A DNA stretch of 64,000 nt from JAUNBG01 sp964442735 (GTDB lineage: Bacteria; Planctomycetota; Planctomycetia; Pirellulales; Thermoguttaceae). A model generated the notes under the pieces. The model searched no databases and was not told the origin of the DNA. It saw nothing but the letters and a program-made list of their open reading frames with translations. Numbering within the stretch: the stretch's first letter is position 1; every line of letters starts with the position of its first letter. The position numbers were made by a program, and so were the translations under genes. Positions 37,079 through 46,927 of the stretch are shown piece by piece. Where the stretch lies: assembly GCA_964442735.1 (NCBI GenBank), contig CAYUAP010000010.1, positions 7,634 to 71,633 on the forward strand, written 5' to 3'.

Positions 37079-37618
37079 ATGGGTAAAAAAGTTTTAATTA
37101 TATCATCAAGTCCGCGTAAAGGAGGCAATTCCGATTCATTAGGAGATCAGTTTGCCTTGGGAGCACAAGATGCAGGTCATGACGTGGAAAAGATCTGTAT
37201 TCGAGAAAAGAAGATCGGTTATTGTACCGGATGTTACTCTTGTCAAAAGACGGGCATTTGTGTTCAAAAGGACGATGCGCGTACCATTCTCGATGCCATG
37301 TTGGCGGCAGATATCATTGTTCTGGCCACGCCCGTCTATTTTTATACGATGTGTGCCCAGCTTAAAGCATTGATTGATCGGTCGGTTGTTATATATCCTC
37401 GTCTGACAAACAAACAGTTTTATTATATAATGACCATGGCGGACGAAAATGACAAAATGTTTCATGGTACGGTGGAGGCCCTTCGCGGTTTTCTCAATTG
37501 TTATGAAGGATCGGACGAAAAAGGTATGATTCGCGCCTGTGGCGTCTATGAAAAGGGAACGGTCCAGAAGACCTCCTTTTGGCAGGAAGCGTATGAAATG
37601 GGGAAATCCATTCAATAG
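37079..37618 (+). CDS. Flavodoxin-fold NAD(P)H-dependent FMN reductase
   Basis: The start at 37079 follows AAAGGAG. The 179-residue protein shows the FMN phosphate loop SSSPRKGGNSD, the CTGCYSCQKTGIC cysteine block found in iron-sulfur flavoprotein-like members, and ATPVYFYTMCAQLKALIDR. Such enzymes move electrons from NAD(P)H to quinones, azo or nitro compounds, or iron-sulfur proteins. The gene follows the glycoside hydrolase by 19 bases. Confidence 0.85.
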   Translation: MGKKVLIISSSPRKGGNSDSLGDQFALGAQDAGHDVEKICIREKKIGYCTGCYSCQKTGICVQKDDARTILDAMLAADIIVLATPVYFYTMCAQLKALIDRSVVIYPRLTNKQFYYIMTMADENDKMFHGTVEALRGFLNCYEGSDEKGMIRACGVYEKGTVQKTSFWQEAYEMGKSIQ

Positions 37619-37657
37619 AAAATAATTCTAAACGGACCTGTACCATTTGATATCTGT

Positions 37658-37772
37658 AATAATGATATCAATAATAATACTGATGTCAGTGATAATGATA
37701 TCAATAACAATGATATCAATAACAATGATATTAGTAACAATGATATCAGTAACAATGATATCAGTAACAATA
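37658..37772. repeat. 15-bp tandem repeat
   Basis: Seven or eight imperfect units of aacaatgatatcaat lie 40 bases past the FMN reductase stop. Although the step is a multiple of three, no gene covers it. Confidence 0.8.
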
Positions 37773-37842
37773 CTGGGATGGTGGTTAATATAGGTAAAGC
37801 ACAACAGTATTATATGGTAATTTTAAAGGGGTACGGACAGGA

Positions 37843-37962
37843 TATACGGTATGACGTTATAATTCGGCATTTCCTGGGAGTGCAGATGTCTCGTCCGCAT
37901 CTTCCAAAACAGGTATCTCGCCTGTTTTGAAAAATAGACTTTTATAACGACCTTGAGAATAG
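37843..37962 (+). repeat. Family A element (A8), degenerate
   Basis: The left terminus TATACGGTATGACGTTATAA and right terminus TTTATAACGACCTTGAGAATA are recognisable. The first hairpin is damaged (gtgcagatgtctcgtccgc), the cassette is absent, and the second hairpin carries one mismatch. It ends 146 bases before the rsmH start. Confidence 0.8.
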
Positions 37963-38108
37963 AGGACATTCAGTTCTGCCTGTCAAAAAGCTTAATTTAT
38001 TATACCCGCCTATGAACAGCAGGAAATTTTTTATTGTCAATTACGAATCCTCAAAAAAAATCGAAATTGCTATGGTGTAAAATAAAAAAAGATGTTATCC
38101 TTTATAGA

Positions 38109-39020
38109 ATGGAAGAGATAACACCTACAATACACGTACCGGTACTCTACGAGGAAGTTCTTCAAGGGCTGTCACCTCAACCGGGTAATATTTATATAGA
38201 TGGGACACTAGGCGGAGGCGGTCATACAATCGGACTGGCCCGTTGTGTGGGCTCCGAGGGTTGTATTATTGGAATCGATAGAGACGCCAATGCCCTGAAA
38301 CGTACCGAAGAGAGAATCAAGGCGCTGCCGGAAAATCTGTCTGTTCGTTACGCACAGGCCAATTATTCCGCATTTCCGGAAGTTCTGGAACTATTGCATC
38401 TGGAAAAAGTCAATGGGTTTTTACTGGATTTGGGCCTCTCCAGCGACCAACTGGCCGATCGAAGTCGGGGCTTCAGTTTCGATTCCGATGGAGATCTCGA
38501 TCTTCGTTTCGATACGACTGAAGGACAGCCTGCCTTCGAATTGTTGAATCAATGGAGTGCGGAAAAAATAGCCGATATCATCTATCACTATGGCGAAGAA
38601 CGATACAGTCGCCGTATTGCTCGAATGATTGTCGAACAGAGGATAACCGCTCCATTGCGGTCCGCTGCGGATCTAGCCAATATTTGCCGAAAATGTGTGC
38701 CTAAAGTGCCCCCTTGGTCTAAACAACATATTGATCCGGCTACTCGAACATTTCAGGCACTCCGTATTGCGGTAAACGAGGAATTGGATTCTCTGTCCCT
38801 ATTTTTAAAACGGGCACCCGAATTTATTGTTCCCGGCGGTAAAATCGCTATAATTAGTTTTCATTCCCTGGAAGATCGTATTGTTAAAAACGTGTTTCGT
38901 GATACTCCAGACTTAACTGTCATTACAAAAAAGCCAATTGAGGCCGGTAATAGGGAACGCGAAAAAAATCCGCGTGCGAGAAGTGCAAAATTAAGAATTG
39001 CAGAAAAAATCCGATATTAA
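38109..39020 (+). CDS. rsmH: 16S rRNA (cytosine-1402-N4)-methyltransferase RsmH
   Basis: The start at 38109 gives the family-typical short lead before HVPVLYEEVLQGL; a TTG at 38034 with AGGAA upstream is an alternative that would add 25 unusual residues. The SAM site is DGTLGGGGHTIGLA. Further blocks are GIDRDANAL, FLLDLGLSSDQLADRSRGFSF and IISFHSLEDRIVKN. It methylates C1402 of 16S rRNA with RsmI. In most bacteria it opens the division/cell-wall cluster; here it is followed by an unusual TM/LysM protein instead of ftsL and ftsI. Confidence 0.95.
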   Translation: MEEITPTIHVPVLYEEVLQGLSPQPGNIYIDGTLGGGGHTIGLARCVGSEGCIIGIDRDANALKRTEERIKALPENLSVRYAQANYSAFPEVLELLHLEKVNGFLLDLGLSSDQLADRSRGFSFDSDGDLDLRFDTTEGQPAFELLNQWSAEKIADIIYHYGEERYSRRIARMIVEQRITAPLRSAADLANICRKCVPKVPPWSKQHIDPATRTFQALRIAVNEELDSLSLFLKRAPEFIVPGGKIAIISFHSLEDRIVKNVFRDTPDLTVITKKPIEAGNREREKNPRARSAKLRIAEKIRY

Positions 39021-39116
39021 TTATTAGGGACCGGATTATCAATTGAGTTCCGTTCCATCCTGTTGAGGGGGATTGTTTTTGTTTTTTATTCCATTTTTTA
39101 CTATAATGGTGCTGAT

Positions 39117-42100
39117 ATGGGTAATCGTAATCGATTTGAAGATATGATGGAAGATCATTCCTATGACGATGGTCAGGATGATGATATATATAATTCTTCT
39201 GGTAATAGCTATGATGATGGTGGTTACGAGGACGATGATTCCTGGGGGGGAGGAAGCAAACAAAAGAAGAATAAAAAAAGTAAAAAACAACGAAAAAAAG
39301 AACGCAATCAACGCCAGTATCAATCACAATCGGATAATGACGACGATTATTATGGTAACTACGATAATAATCGCAGCAACGATTGTGATGACAATGAAAA
39401 CGATAATGACAGGTACGGTAGTAGTAATAGCGATAGTTATTGTGGTAGCGATAGTAATGATAACTATAATGACAATGATAATGATAATGATGATTACCGT
39501 AACAATAACGATGAAACTTCCAGCCAAGAAGAAGAGTCTACCGACGATTATGAAGATACCGTTGCCTCTTCCACTGAAAATATAACTGAAAATATAGAGG
39601 AATCGGAAGTGAAACCGGAACCTGTAAAACCGGTAGAAAAAATTTCTTCTGTTTTTCATTCTTCTCCATCCCCCGAGACGAAACAGACCAAAAGCGCTGT
39701 ACAATTCATACCGGTTGACAACAGAGATGGCGCGGATACAAATGCCACAGAAAAAATTGCCGATTTTACTAATTCCAGCGATTCATTGAGCGACGATAAT
39801 GAACCAGAAGGTTATGAAGACGACGATGAAGATTATGGACCATACAAAAAAAAGCCTGGTCTTTTTGTAAAACTGAAATCGGGTCTCTACTCCAAAATAT
39901 GGGTTCCTGTTGTAGGGACTGGAATTTTGATTGGCGTTAAAGCAAAAAAAGGTGTTATTTATGCCTTGTCCGGTTTGTTTGGACTGTTCAAACGCAAAAA
40001 GAAAAATATAGAATCAATTGAGGAAGAGGCTAAAGATTCCGATTTAGCCATGGAAGATGCCAATAATCAGTCAAAAGATAATATAGATAATATTGATAAT
40101 GTAGGTAATACAGACAGTGTCGTTGATGTAGACAATGTAGACAATGCAGACAATGTAGTTAATGTTGATAATAGTAAAAATGCCAATGATAGAGTCGATA
40201 CGGTCAACGAGGAAAATATCGATGCTTCCGACGAGGATTCTATAAAGGACAAGGATCAGGCTAATGACGAAATAGAGGACGAAGAACTGATCAATGTCAA
40301 AAAAGAGCCCATTTTTACGGAAGAATTGGAAGAAGGAAAAAGGAATTGGTATCGAATTATTAAACAGACAAGTATTGTTGTTGTTTCTGTTTCTATTCTG
40401 TTGTTAATCAGTTATTCGATCATGGAATTCTATCAGAAGAAATCCGATTCCGAATTGGCCAAATCAGAAAATTCACCAACAGCTTCCGAAGAAGTGGATT
40501 CCGTTGAAGATACAATAAAAGAGGCCGAAGGCGTTATTCCAACTAAAATAGATCCGATTAAAAAATCCGAGGAAGTATCCAAATTGCCTTCCGGACCGTC
40601 AACAATTGTTCCTTTTTCCACTATGAAAAAGGAAATAAAGGCAGATTCCCAGGAAACGGCCAATGCAACAAAAAATATGGCTGTCCCCTCAAATTTGTCG
40701 AGTCATTCCAGTCCTAAAAAATCAACTCTCAATTTGGAAAATAAATCAACTTCGGAAAAGATGCCGACAACAGAAAATAAAAGCGCATTTCCAGTTTTAG
40801 AAAAGAACAATCAAAAGGATAAAACAGACGATCCGGTTAAAACACTTCCCAAGGCGGCGTCGACGAAAATGGTAACGACAGCAGTTCCCGACAAACTTCC
40901 TGCGGTGAATCTTGCCGAGCAGACTAATAAAACAGTTTCAGAAATTGTAGATAAAACTAAAACAGTTGGTACTGAAATAAAGGATTCCACGGTCAAAACA
41001 CTTAATCAGACGGTAGATACTGTCAAAAAAACCGGAACGGAATTACAAAATTCCTTGAATAGTACGGTGAATAAAACGGTAGATAGTGCCAAAAAAACCG
41101 GAATGGAATTGCAAAATTCCTTGAATAATACGGTGAATAATACGGTAGATAGTGCCAAAAAAACCGGGACGGAACTGCAAAATTCCTTGAATAATACGGT
41201 GAATAAAACGGTAGATAGTGCCAAAAAAACCGGGACGGACCTGCAAAATTCCTTGAATAATACGGTGAATAATACAGTAGATAGTGCCAAAAAAACCGAA
41301 ACGAAACTACAAAATTCCTTGAATAATACGATAGATCAAGCAAAAAATAACTTAAAACAAATAGGAGAAGCTACACAGCAATCGATAAATAACGGTTTAG
41401 CCCAAGCAGATGCACAGGTTCAGAAGATTGAAGATAAAATAACAACTGCCGGGAATCAGTTACAGGCCGATGTTGTAGGTGAAACCCAAAAACTGGAGAA
41501 CCAGTTTAACAATATTTTACAGCCAGCCAATCCACCGGCAGGTACACCGATAACCAACCAGATGTTTACAACAACACCGTCGGCTCCATCAACGGCGACG
41601 GTACAAGGGGCTGGGGCGTCCTTTACTCAACCGAATCCAGTAAATTCGACTGCTACACTACCCATGGAGGCTCCGGTTCCGACTGCCCCGTTTGCGGTGG
41701 CCCCGGTTCCAACCACCACGAATGGTTTTAATACAAACGATTCTAATGCGGCGGCTCCGGTTCCAACCACCACGAATGGTTTTAATACAAACAATTCTAA
41801 TACGGCGGCTCCGATTCCAACCACCTCGAATGGTTTTAATACAAACGATTCTAATACGGCGGCTCCGATTCCAACTGCTACGAATGGTTTTAATACAAAC
41901 AATTCTAATACGGCGGCTCCGGTTCCGACTGCCACGAATGGTTTTAATACAAACGATTCTAATGCGGCGGCTCCGATTCCAACTGCTACGAATGGTTTTA
42001 ATACAAACAATTCTAATACGGCGGCTCCGATTCCAACTGCTACGAATGGTTTTAATACCAACGATTATAATACGGCGGCTCCGATTCCAACCACCACGAA

Positions 42101-43208
42101 TGGTTTTAATACTAACAATTATAATATGGCGGCTCCTGTTCCAACCTCCACGAATACAATCCCCAATAATTCAATGACTAATTCTGGTTTAAACACTCTG
42201 TCCGCGACAATTCCAGCCACAAACAATGTAACGGTACCGTCAAACATAACCAATGGAATGACGGAAACACTTCCCCAGTCCGTGGCTTCCCCCCGTTCCA
42301 GTACAATTGGAGGACCGGAATTTTCCAATTCCGTAAATCAAATTCCGCAGAATAATTTGCAGATGAATTCTCCGCAAAATAGTGGTTTTATATCGAATAA
42401 TACAGTCCCGAATAATACAGTCCCGAATAATACAGTCCCGAATAATACGGTCCCGAATAATACAGTCCCGAATAATACAGTCCCAAATAATACAGTCCCA
42501 AATAATACGGTCCCGAATAATACGGTCCCGGTCCCGACTATGGCATTTGATACCAATGGTACCACGGCCCTCAATAATAATCTAATCCCTAATAACAATA
42601 TAATGTTTAATAAAGAAAATGTCGCAGCTTCTCCAACTCAAAATGCAATACCACAAATGCCATTATCCAATAATACCGCCAATGGATCCGTTGTATCGGC
42701 TCCCAATATGAATTCGTCGGGCGCTGTCTCGACTTCGGAAGGGGCGTCCTTTACCTTAATTCCAACAACACGATCAATATCTCCTGTTGGAGGTTATACC
42801 AAGCCGGGCGAAAAAATAGTCCCGTTGGACAGTAGCAATACAAATTCAACAGTGAATCAGAATACGGTTCCCGGCATTTCCGGAACACAGATCTCCAATC
42901 AGTCTCTTGGTGTCTATTATCAGCAGGGGCAATATATAGGGACACAAAATCAGGGGGCAATACCGGTGAATACGACGATTGGTACTGTTTCGACACAAAA
43001 TGTCAATAATGCTACAGCCCCAGTCAATCGTAATTATCGTGTCTATACGACACGTGAAGGAGATAATCTGTTAAGTGTGGCGGGCCATGAATTGGGAGAT
43101 TCCCTCCGATGGGCGGAAATCAGGAAGTTAAATCCGGATGCTGTTAATACTCTATCGACCAATAGTCCGAACTTCCCGACCGGAACAAAACTCTATCTGC
43201 CCCAGTAA
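39117..43208 (+). CDS. Bitopic repeat-rich membrane protein with C-terminal LysM domain
   Basis: The start at MGNRNRFEDMM (39117, 1363 residues) is preferred to a TTG at 39063. The N-terminal about 415 residues are Asp/Asn/Lys-rich and probably cytosolic and disordered. One transmembrane helix follows (about 418-438, SIVVVSVSILLLISYSIM). The periplasmic part has 22-residue repeats (about 634-740, DSAKKTGTELQNSLNNTVN type, helical), 18-residue repeats (860-1008, APVPTTTNGFNTNDSNT type), pentapeptides (1095-1140, NNTVP) and a LysM domain at the end (YTTREGDNLLSVAGHELG to GTKLYLP). LysM binds peptidoglycan or chitin-like glycans, so the protein probably ties the inner membrane to the wall over a long flexible spacer. 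Its place after rsmH suggests a division or wall role. Confidence 0.75.
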   Translation: MGNRNRFEDMMEDHSYDDGQDDDIYNSSGNSYDDGGYEDDDSWGGGSKQKKNKKSKKQRKKERNQRQYQSQSDNDDDYYGNYDNNRSNDCDDNENDNDRYGSSNSDSYCGSDSNDNYNDNDNDNDDYRNNNDETSSQEEESTDDYEDTVASSTENITENIEESEVKPEPVKPVEKISSVFHSSPSPETKQTKSAVQFIPVDNRDGADTNATEKIADFTNSSDSLSDDNEPEGYEDDDEDYGPYKKKPGLFVKLKSGLYSKIWVPVVGTGILIGVKAKKGVIYALSGLFGLFKRKKKNIESIEEEAKDSDLAMEDANNQSKDNIDNIDNVGNTDSVVDVDNVDNADNVVNVDNSKNANDRVDTVNEENIDASDEDSIKDKDQANDEIEDEELINVKKEPIFTEELEEGKRNWYRIIKQTSIVVVSVSILLLISYSIMEFYQKKSDSELAKSENSPTASEEVDSVEDTIKEAEGVIPTKIDPIKKSEEVSKLPSGPSTIVPFSTMKKEIKADSQETANATKNMAVPSNLSSHSSPKKSTLNLENKSTSEKMPTTENKSAFPVLEKNNQKDKTDDPVKTLPKAASTKMVTTAVPDKLPAVNLAEQTNKTVSEIVDKTKTVGTEIKDSTVKTLNQTVDTVKKTGTELQNSLNSTVNKTVDSAKKTGMELQNSLNNTVNNTVDSAKKTGTELQNSLNNTVNKTVDSAKKTGTDLQNSLNNTVNNTVDSAKKTETKLQNSLNNTIDQAKNNLKQIGEATQQSINNGLAQADAQVQKIEDKITTAGNQLQADVVGETQKLENQFNNILQPANPPAGTPITNQMFTTTPSAPSTATVQGAGASFTQPNPVNSTATLPMEAPVPTAPFAVAPVPTTTNGFNTNDSNAAAPVPTTTNGFNTNNSNTAAPIPTTSNGFNTNDSNTAAPIPTATNGFNTNNSNTAAPVPTATNGFNTNDSNAAAPIPTATNGFNTNNSNTAAPIPTATNGFNTNDYNTAAPIPTTTNGFNTNNYNMAAPVPTSTNTIPNNSMTNSGLNTLSATIPATNNVTVPSNITNGMTETLPQSVASPRSSTIGGPEFSNSVNQIPQNNLQMNSPQNSGFISNNTVPNNTVPNNTVPNNTVPNNTVPNNTVPNNTVPNNTVPNNTVPVPTMAFDTNGTTALNNNLIPNNNIMFNKENVAASPTQNAIPQMPLSNNTANGSVVSAPNMNSSGAVSTSEGASFTLIPTTRSISPVGGYTKPGEKIVPLDSSNTNSTVNQNTVPGISGTQISNQSLGVYYQQGQYIGTQNQGAIPVNTTIGTVSTQNVNNATAPVNRNYRVYTTREGDNLLSVAGHELGDSLRWAEIRKLNPDAVNTLSTNSPNFPTGTKLYLPQ
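41015..41335 (+). repeat. 66-bp in-frame repeats in the LysM protein gene
   Basis: About five units of 22 codons (consensus around VDSAKKTGTELQNSLNN) with few substitutions. They encode heptad-like helical segments resembling LEA-type sequences. Confidence 0.85.
41695..42140 (+). repeat. 54-bp in-frame repeats in the LysM protein gene
   Basis: About eight or nine units of 18 codons encoding AAPVPTTTNGFNTNDSNT and variants. High identity between distant units points to recent homogenisation. Confidence 0.88.
42403..42532 (+). repeat. 15-bp in-frame repeats in the LysM protein gene
   Basis: About nine units of aataatacagtcccg encode the pentapeptide NNTVP. The composition resembles the NNAVPV repeats of the secretin, although unit lengths differ. 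Confidence 0.88.
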
Positions 43209-43313
43209 AGAAACAGAAGTTACACTCCAAAAAAATGCACTTGTCTTAAATTTATAAAATGTTTATAATCTCCATAAATCATACAGATTGTTTTATCGAT
43301 AAAGGAGATAGTA

Positions 43314-46151
43314 ATGAAAAAAGACAGTATTCCCACAAAAAATATCAATTTTAGCATTCCATTGATGCTGGTATTCGAAGTGTTTCCACGATTTCCCATT
43401 CTTCCAGTAATTGTTCTTCTGGTATTTTTTGGGAATACAGGCCGGGGACAGTCTACATTTCCTACATTTCCACAATTTAGCAGACCAGACAAAGTTGCCA
43501 TGACGCAACCTCCAACGGGAGGGAATACACCTACGGCAGGGGCACCACCGGCGGGATCGGCTCCCGTTGGCGTTCCTTCTGCCGGTGTTCCTTCTGCCGG
43601 AGTTCCTTCTGCCGGAGTTCCTTCTGCCGGAGTTCCTTCTGCCGGTGTTCCTTCTGCCGGAGTCGTACCGACAAGTCCAAATGGAGTTGGAACACCTTCA
43701 GGGGGGACCACACCAGTTGGAGCACCCGCCTCCATTGGCGGGATACCGGCGGCAGGTGGAAGTACCACAAACCAGGTGCCAGCCTCCAAACCATCACCAA
43801 CATCCCCGACAAATAATAGTGGACTTCCGAACAGTAACAGTACAGGGGGACGTCCAGGAAGTGTATCACCGTCCAAGGTTTCCGGTACTACCGCTAAAAA
43901 TGGTAAACAGTCGAGTCCGACACCAGGTGGAACTCCTGCTGGTTCGAAGAATTCCATATCAAAAACAAAAATTGTACCGGTTCCGGAAAATAATGACTTC
44001 TCCATTCTCTTGACACTACCGAATACGCAGACATCGCGTATTACCGGAAAACCAATGAATCTTAATGATTTCATAGGTCGTTATACCATGTCACCTATCG
44101 ATCGACATCAACGTATATCCGATTGGTGGACCTTGACTGAAAAATTTGCCCTTTACAATGCCGCCATTATACACGCCCAATATATTGAATCTTGTATTAG
44201 TAATCGATATCAAAATAATATTCCCGCGAATATTCAGACCTATCTCGCCTCAATTCGACAGGGTGCGGAACAGTGTATCCGCTGTTCCGAAATCGATTTT
44301 ATTGAAGCACAATTTGCATTTTGTAATCGATATAATGAATTTCGCAATCCACTTTTGGAATCAATGAAAACGACAACAGATACGACGCGAAAACAGGTGT
44401 TAGCCGATAAACTGCCTATTCCCGTTGAAGTTCCTACGGTACAAGTCTATAATACAAAAACATTGGAAATGGAAAAAAATCATCGTATTTCCTTTATGGC
44501 AAAAAATTTGAATTATATACTCCCCCTGCAATATGAAACGGTTCAGGCGCGAATCAATGAATCGAAACAGAGTATAGCCAATTTAAATATTTTGTTTGGC
44601 AATAGAACGAATACTTCAGATGATCTTGTTTTTAGTGCCTTGGAAAGATCCTATCGGGTCCAGAAAGACATGATTCAGTCGATTATTCAGTATAATAAAA
44701 TGATATCGGCATATGCTGCGGAAACTGTCGCGCAAAATATTCGCGGTATCAAATTCATGGCGTCCATTAATCAACGGTATCAGGAAGTTTCTATAACCAC
44801 AGGTTCCACAATAATGCCCGGATCGATTGCCCCAGTCAGTTATGAACCAAAAACATCCTCGAATAATATTTCCGGACAGATAAATAACAGATTCAATAAT
44901 TCCAACAGACAACCGCTTTCCCCCGACAATAATATTGAAGCCCCGTCCATTAACCATAACACACAACCTTCGTTTAATCAGGTAAAACGTCCTATAATTC
45001 GAGGTCAAATGCCATTACTCAATTCCGGTACGCCGAATTCAATACCCAATCCGATCACCAATACAACACAGGGAACCGGCCCCAATCCGATCACCAATAC
45101 AGTGCCGGGTTCCGTAAAACCAAATGATAGAATTAATCCGATGGAGAAATCCAATATGCCGGCATTACAAAATCCCCCGGCGAAACAGGTTCCCTCCACT
45201 TCGCCATTAACACAACCCGGAGGCAAACCCTCGTCCATGAATACCGGAATCCCGGTTTCTCCAGCGGGCAATAATCCTCCTCCCGGATCGATTACTCCCG
45301 CAAATACACAGTCGTCTCGGGGAATGATATCGTCTGTAAAACCTCTTTCCCTGGAAGAACAGACTATGATTCGAAACATAATGAAAGTCCTTTATCCCGT
45401 CGAGGCAAAGAGTTCCGGTGCCGGTAATTCACCCATCGTCGAAATTCCATTGACTCTACGAAACGCCATCAGACAAACGACGGATTCCAATAAACGTCGC
45501 GAAACGGTGGAAGCCTATTGGGAACTCCGCACGGTCATGGCCGAACTCTCCATCGAAAAATCAATTATGCTGACTGCCGACCTCGTTGCAAAAAATTTTG
45601 AAGGACAATTAAATCAGGCTGGAAATCAGGTACATCCTGCTATGGTCGTTTTAACCACGGAATGGAAATCGTTTGTCCTGGGGTGCCGCGCACGTATTGC
45701 GCAACTCCAGATTAAAGTTCGGGAAAAACAGATTCTGCTTCTGGAAATTTTAGGACGTTCCTCCGAAAATGGATGGCCCATTCCGTGTACAATTCCTTTT
45801 TGGGGGCCTTCCTATCGTCTGGAAACGGAAAACGCCAATCATAACAGTTTTCCTCTGCTGGCCGAGTTGGTCTTAATTCCGGAAAAACTGGAATTGGTTC
45901 ATTCATTTGCATTGGCGATGGGCCAGCCGGAATCGCTTTTTCGCCCCGAGTTAAGTGAATTTAAAGGAACCGAAGATGCCTGGAATTATATGCGAATGCT
46001 CGAAAATAAACGGTTATCAACCTTGGCCTTTGTCCGAATGGTGGAATCTCTCAATGTGTCTATTGTTCGATATCTCTCCTATTATTCCAATTATTCGATT
46101 CCGAACGATGCGTTCGTGACCAGTCTCATAGGAAAGGAAAATAATAAATAA
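43314..46151 (+). CDS. Secreted Pro/Gly-repeat and coiled-coil protein
   Basis: The start has AAAGGAG directly upstream. The 945-residue product has a basic start and a signal peptide-like helix (about 27-45, FPILPVIVLLVFFGNTGRGQ). Low-complexity Pro/Gly/Thr sequence with seven PSAGV pentapeptides (about 87-117) follows, then an alpha-helical domain (about 255-500), a second disordered linker (about 500-680) and a helical C-terminal domain (about 680-945, with ELRTVMAELSIEKSIMLTADLVAKN). No catalytic motif is recognised. The two helical parts recall periplasmic coiled-coil proteins. It is translationally coupled to the next gene (stop and start overlap by one base) and belongs to the rsmH-scpA run. 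Confidence 0.65.
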   Translation: MKKDSIPTKNINFSIPLMLVFEVFPRFPILPVIVLLVFFGNTGRGQSTFPTFPQFSRPDKVAMTQPPTGGNTPTAGAPPAGSAPVGVPSAGVPSAGVPSAGVPSAGVPSAGVPSAGVVPTSPNGVGTPSGGTTPVGAPASIGGIPAAGGSTTNQVPASKPSPTSPTNNSGLPNSNSTGGRPGSVSPSKVSGTTAKNGKQSSPTPGGTPAGSKNSISKTKIVPVPENNDFSILLTLPNTQTSRITGKPMNLNDFIGRYTMSPIDRHQRISDWWTLTEKFALYNAAIIHAQYIESCISNRYQNNIPANIQTYLASIRQGAEQCIRCSEIDFIEAQFAFCNRYNEFRNPLLESMKTTTDTTRKQVLADKLPIPVEVPTVQVYNTKTLEMEKNHRISFMAKNLNYILPLQYETVQARINESKQSIANLNILFGNRTNTSDDLVFSALERSYRVQKDMIQSIIQYNKMISAYAAETVAQNIRGIKFMASINQRYQEVSITTGSTIMPGSIAPVSYEPKTSSNNISGQINNRFNNSNRQPLSPDNNIEAPSINHNTQPSFNQVKRPIIRGQMPLLNSGTPNSIPNPITNTTQGTGPNPITNTVPGSVKPNDRINPMEKSNMPALQNPPAKQVPSTSPLTQPGGKPSSMNTGIPVSPAGNNPPPGSITPANTQSSRGMISSVKPLSLEEQTMIRNIMKVLYPVEAKSSGAGNSPIVEIPLTLRNAIRQTTDSNKRRETVEAYWELRTVMAELSIEKSIMLTADLVAKNFEGQLNQAGNQVHPAMVVLTTEWKSFVLGCRARIAQLQIKVREKQILLLEILGRSSENGWPIPCTIPFWGPSYRLETENANHNSFPLLAELVLIPEKLELVHSFALAMGQPESLFRPELSEFKGTEDAWNYMRMLENKRLSTLAFVRMVESLNVSIVRYLSYYSNYSIPNDAFVTSLIGKENNK
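43571..43663 (+). repeat. 15-bp in-frame repeats (PSAGV)
   Basis: Six to seven units of gttccttctgccgga encode PSAGV near the N-terminus of the mature secreted protein, a likely flexible spacer. Confidence 0.88.
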
Positions 46152-46927
46152 TGTCATTTGTTCTATTAATGTCATTTGTTCAATACCTGTTGGAACCGAT
46201 TGCTTGTCTCTCCCTCGGAGGAATTTTATTGATCGGAATGTCTTTTATACGATGGGGCCGTCATTCGGGGAAGACGTCCCGACATTCGTTTTGGGGGTGG
46301 TTCTTCAATAGCGATGAAGTAGATGAAAATCGACAAAAGACCGAAGAACTCTTAACGACAATGGAAGTTCGACAGCAGGAGATACTCCGTTTATTTACGG
46401 AGAAGGAAAATAAATTACAAGCGCAGGAAGATAAATTACATCAACTGATAACACGTGCTTCCGCAACGGCAGATCGGTTGGAACGAATGATCGAATGTTT
46501 CGAGGAGACTTTTTTTGCCCGGAACAAGGAAAATCCCTCTATTTCTGAAACCTTCGGTGATCTCAAGGAGAGTCTGGCCTCTGAAGTGGCCAATTTGCGT
46601 AGTAATTGGAATATTGACGAACAGCCGTCGCGTATTATTAAAGGAGCGTCAAACGAATCGGCCGATAGTACGGTTCAATATCATGTGACCAATCTTTGTC
46701 CGGCGCCATCGACTGTTTCAACGACGACTTTGGAAGATAAAACAACGGAAAATGTTCAGGAGGTCAAAAAGCCCGTTTTCCGCAATAACCACGAAAAAAA
46801 GGACGCTGTTCAACGTCTGTTAAAACAGGGAATATCAACATCGGAAATAGAATATCAGTTGGGACTGTCCACTTGTGAAGTTGATACTATTGTTAAAATA
46901 CTGAAGGGGCAATGGAAGGTCGCCTGA
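46151..46927 (+). CDS. Membrane-anchored coiled-coil protein with C-terminal HTH
   Basis: The 258-residue product has an N-terminal transmembrane helix (about 14-34, LEPIACLSLGGILLIGMSF), a coiled coil (about 60-125, RQQEILRLFTEKENKLQAQE), a linker and a C-terminal helix-turn-helix-like segment (about 218-250, AVQRLLKQGISTSEIEYQLG). Similar TM-coil-HTH layouts occur in proteins encoded near scpA, but no function is established. Its start overlaps the previous stop and its own stop overlaps the scpA start by one base each, showing tight translational coupling; a role linking chromosome segregation to the envelope is inference. Confidence 0.6.
   Translation: MSFVLLMSFVQYLLEPIACLSLGGILLIGMSFIRWGRHSGKTSRHSFWGWFFNSDEVDENRQKTEELLTTMEVRQQEILRLFTEKENKLQAQEDKLHQLITRASATADRLERMIECFEETFFARNKENPSISETFGDLKESLASEVANLRSNWNIDEQPSRIIKGASNESADSTVQYHVTNLCPAPSTVSTTTLEDKTTENVQEVKKPVFRNNHEKKDAVQRLLKQGISTSEIEYQLGLSTCEVDTIVKILKGQWKVA

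Noticed and set aside
39324..39704. Antisense frame rich in Ile/Val/Thr opposite the LysM protein gene
   Set aside because: It is the reverse reading of the Asp/Asn-rich coding repeats and has no start signals.
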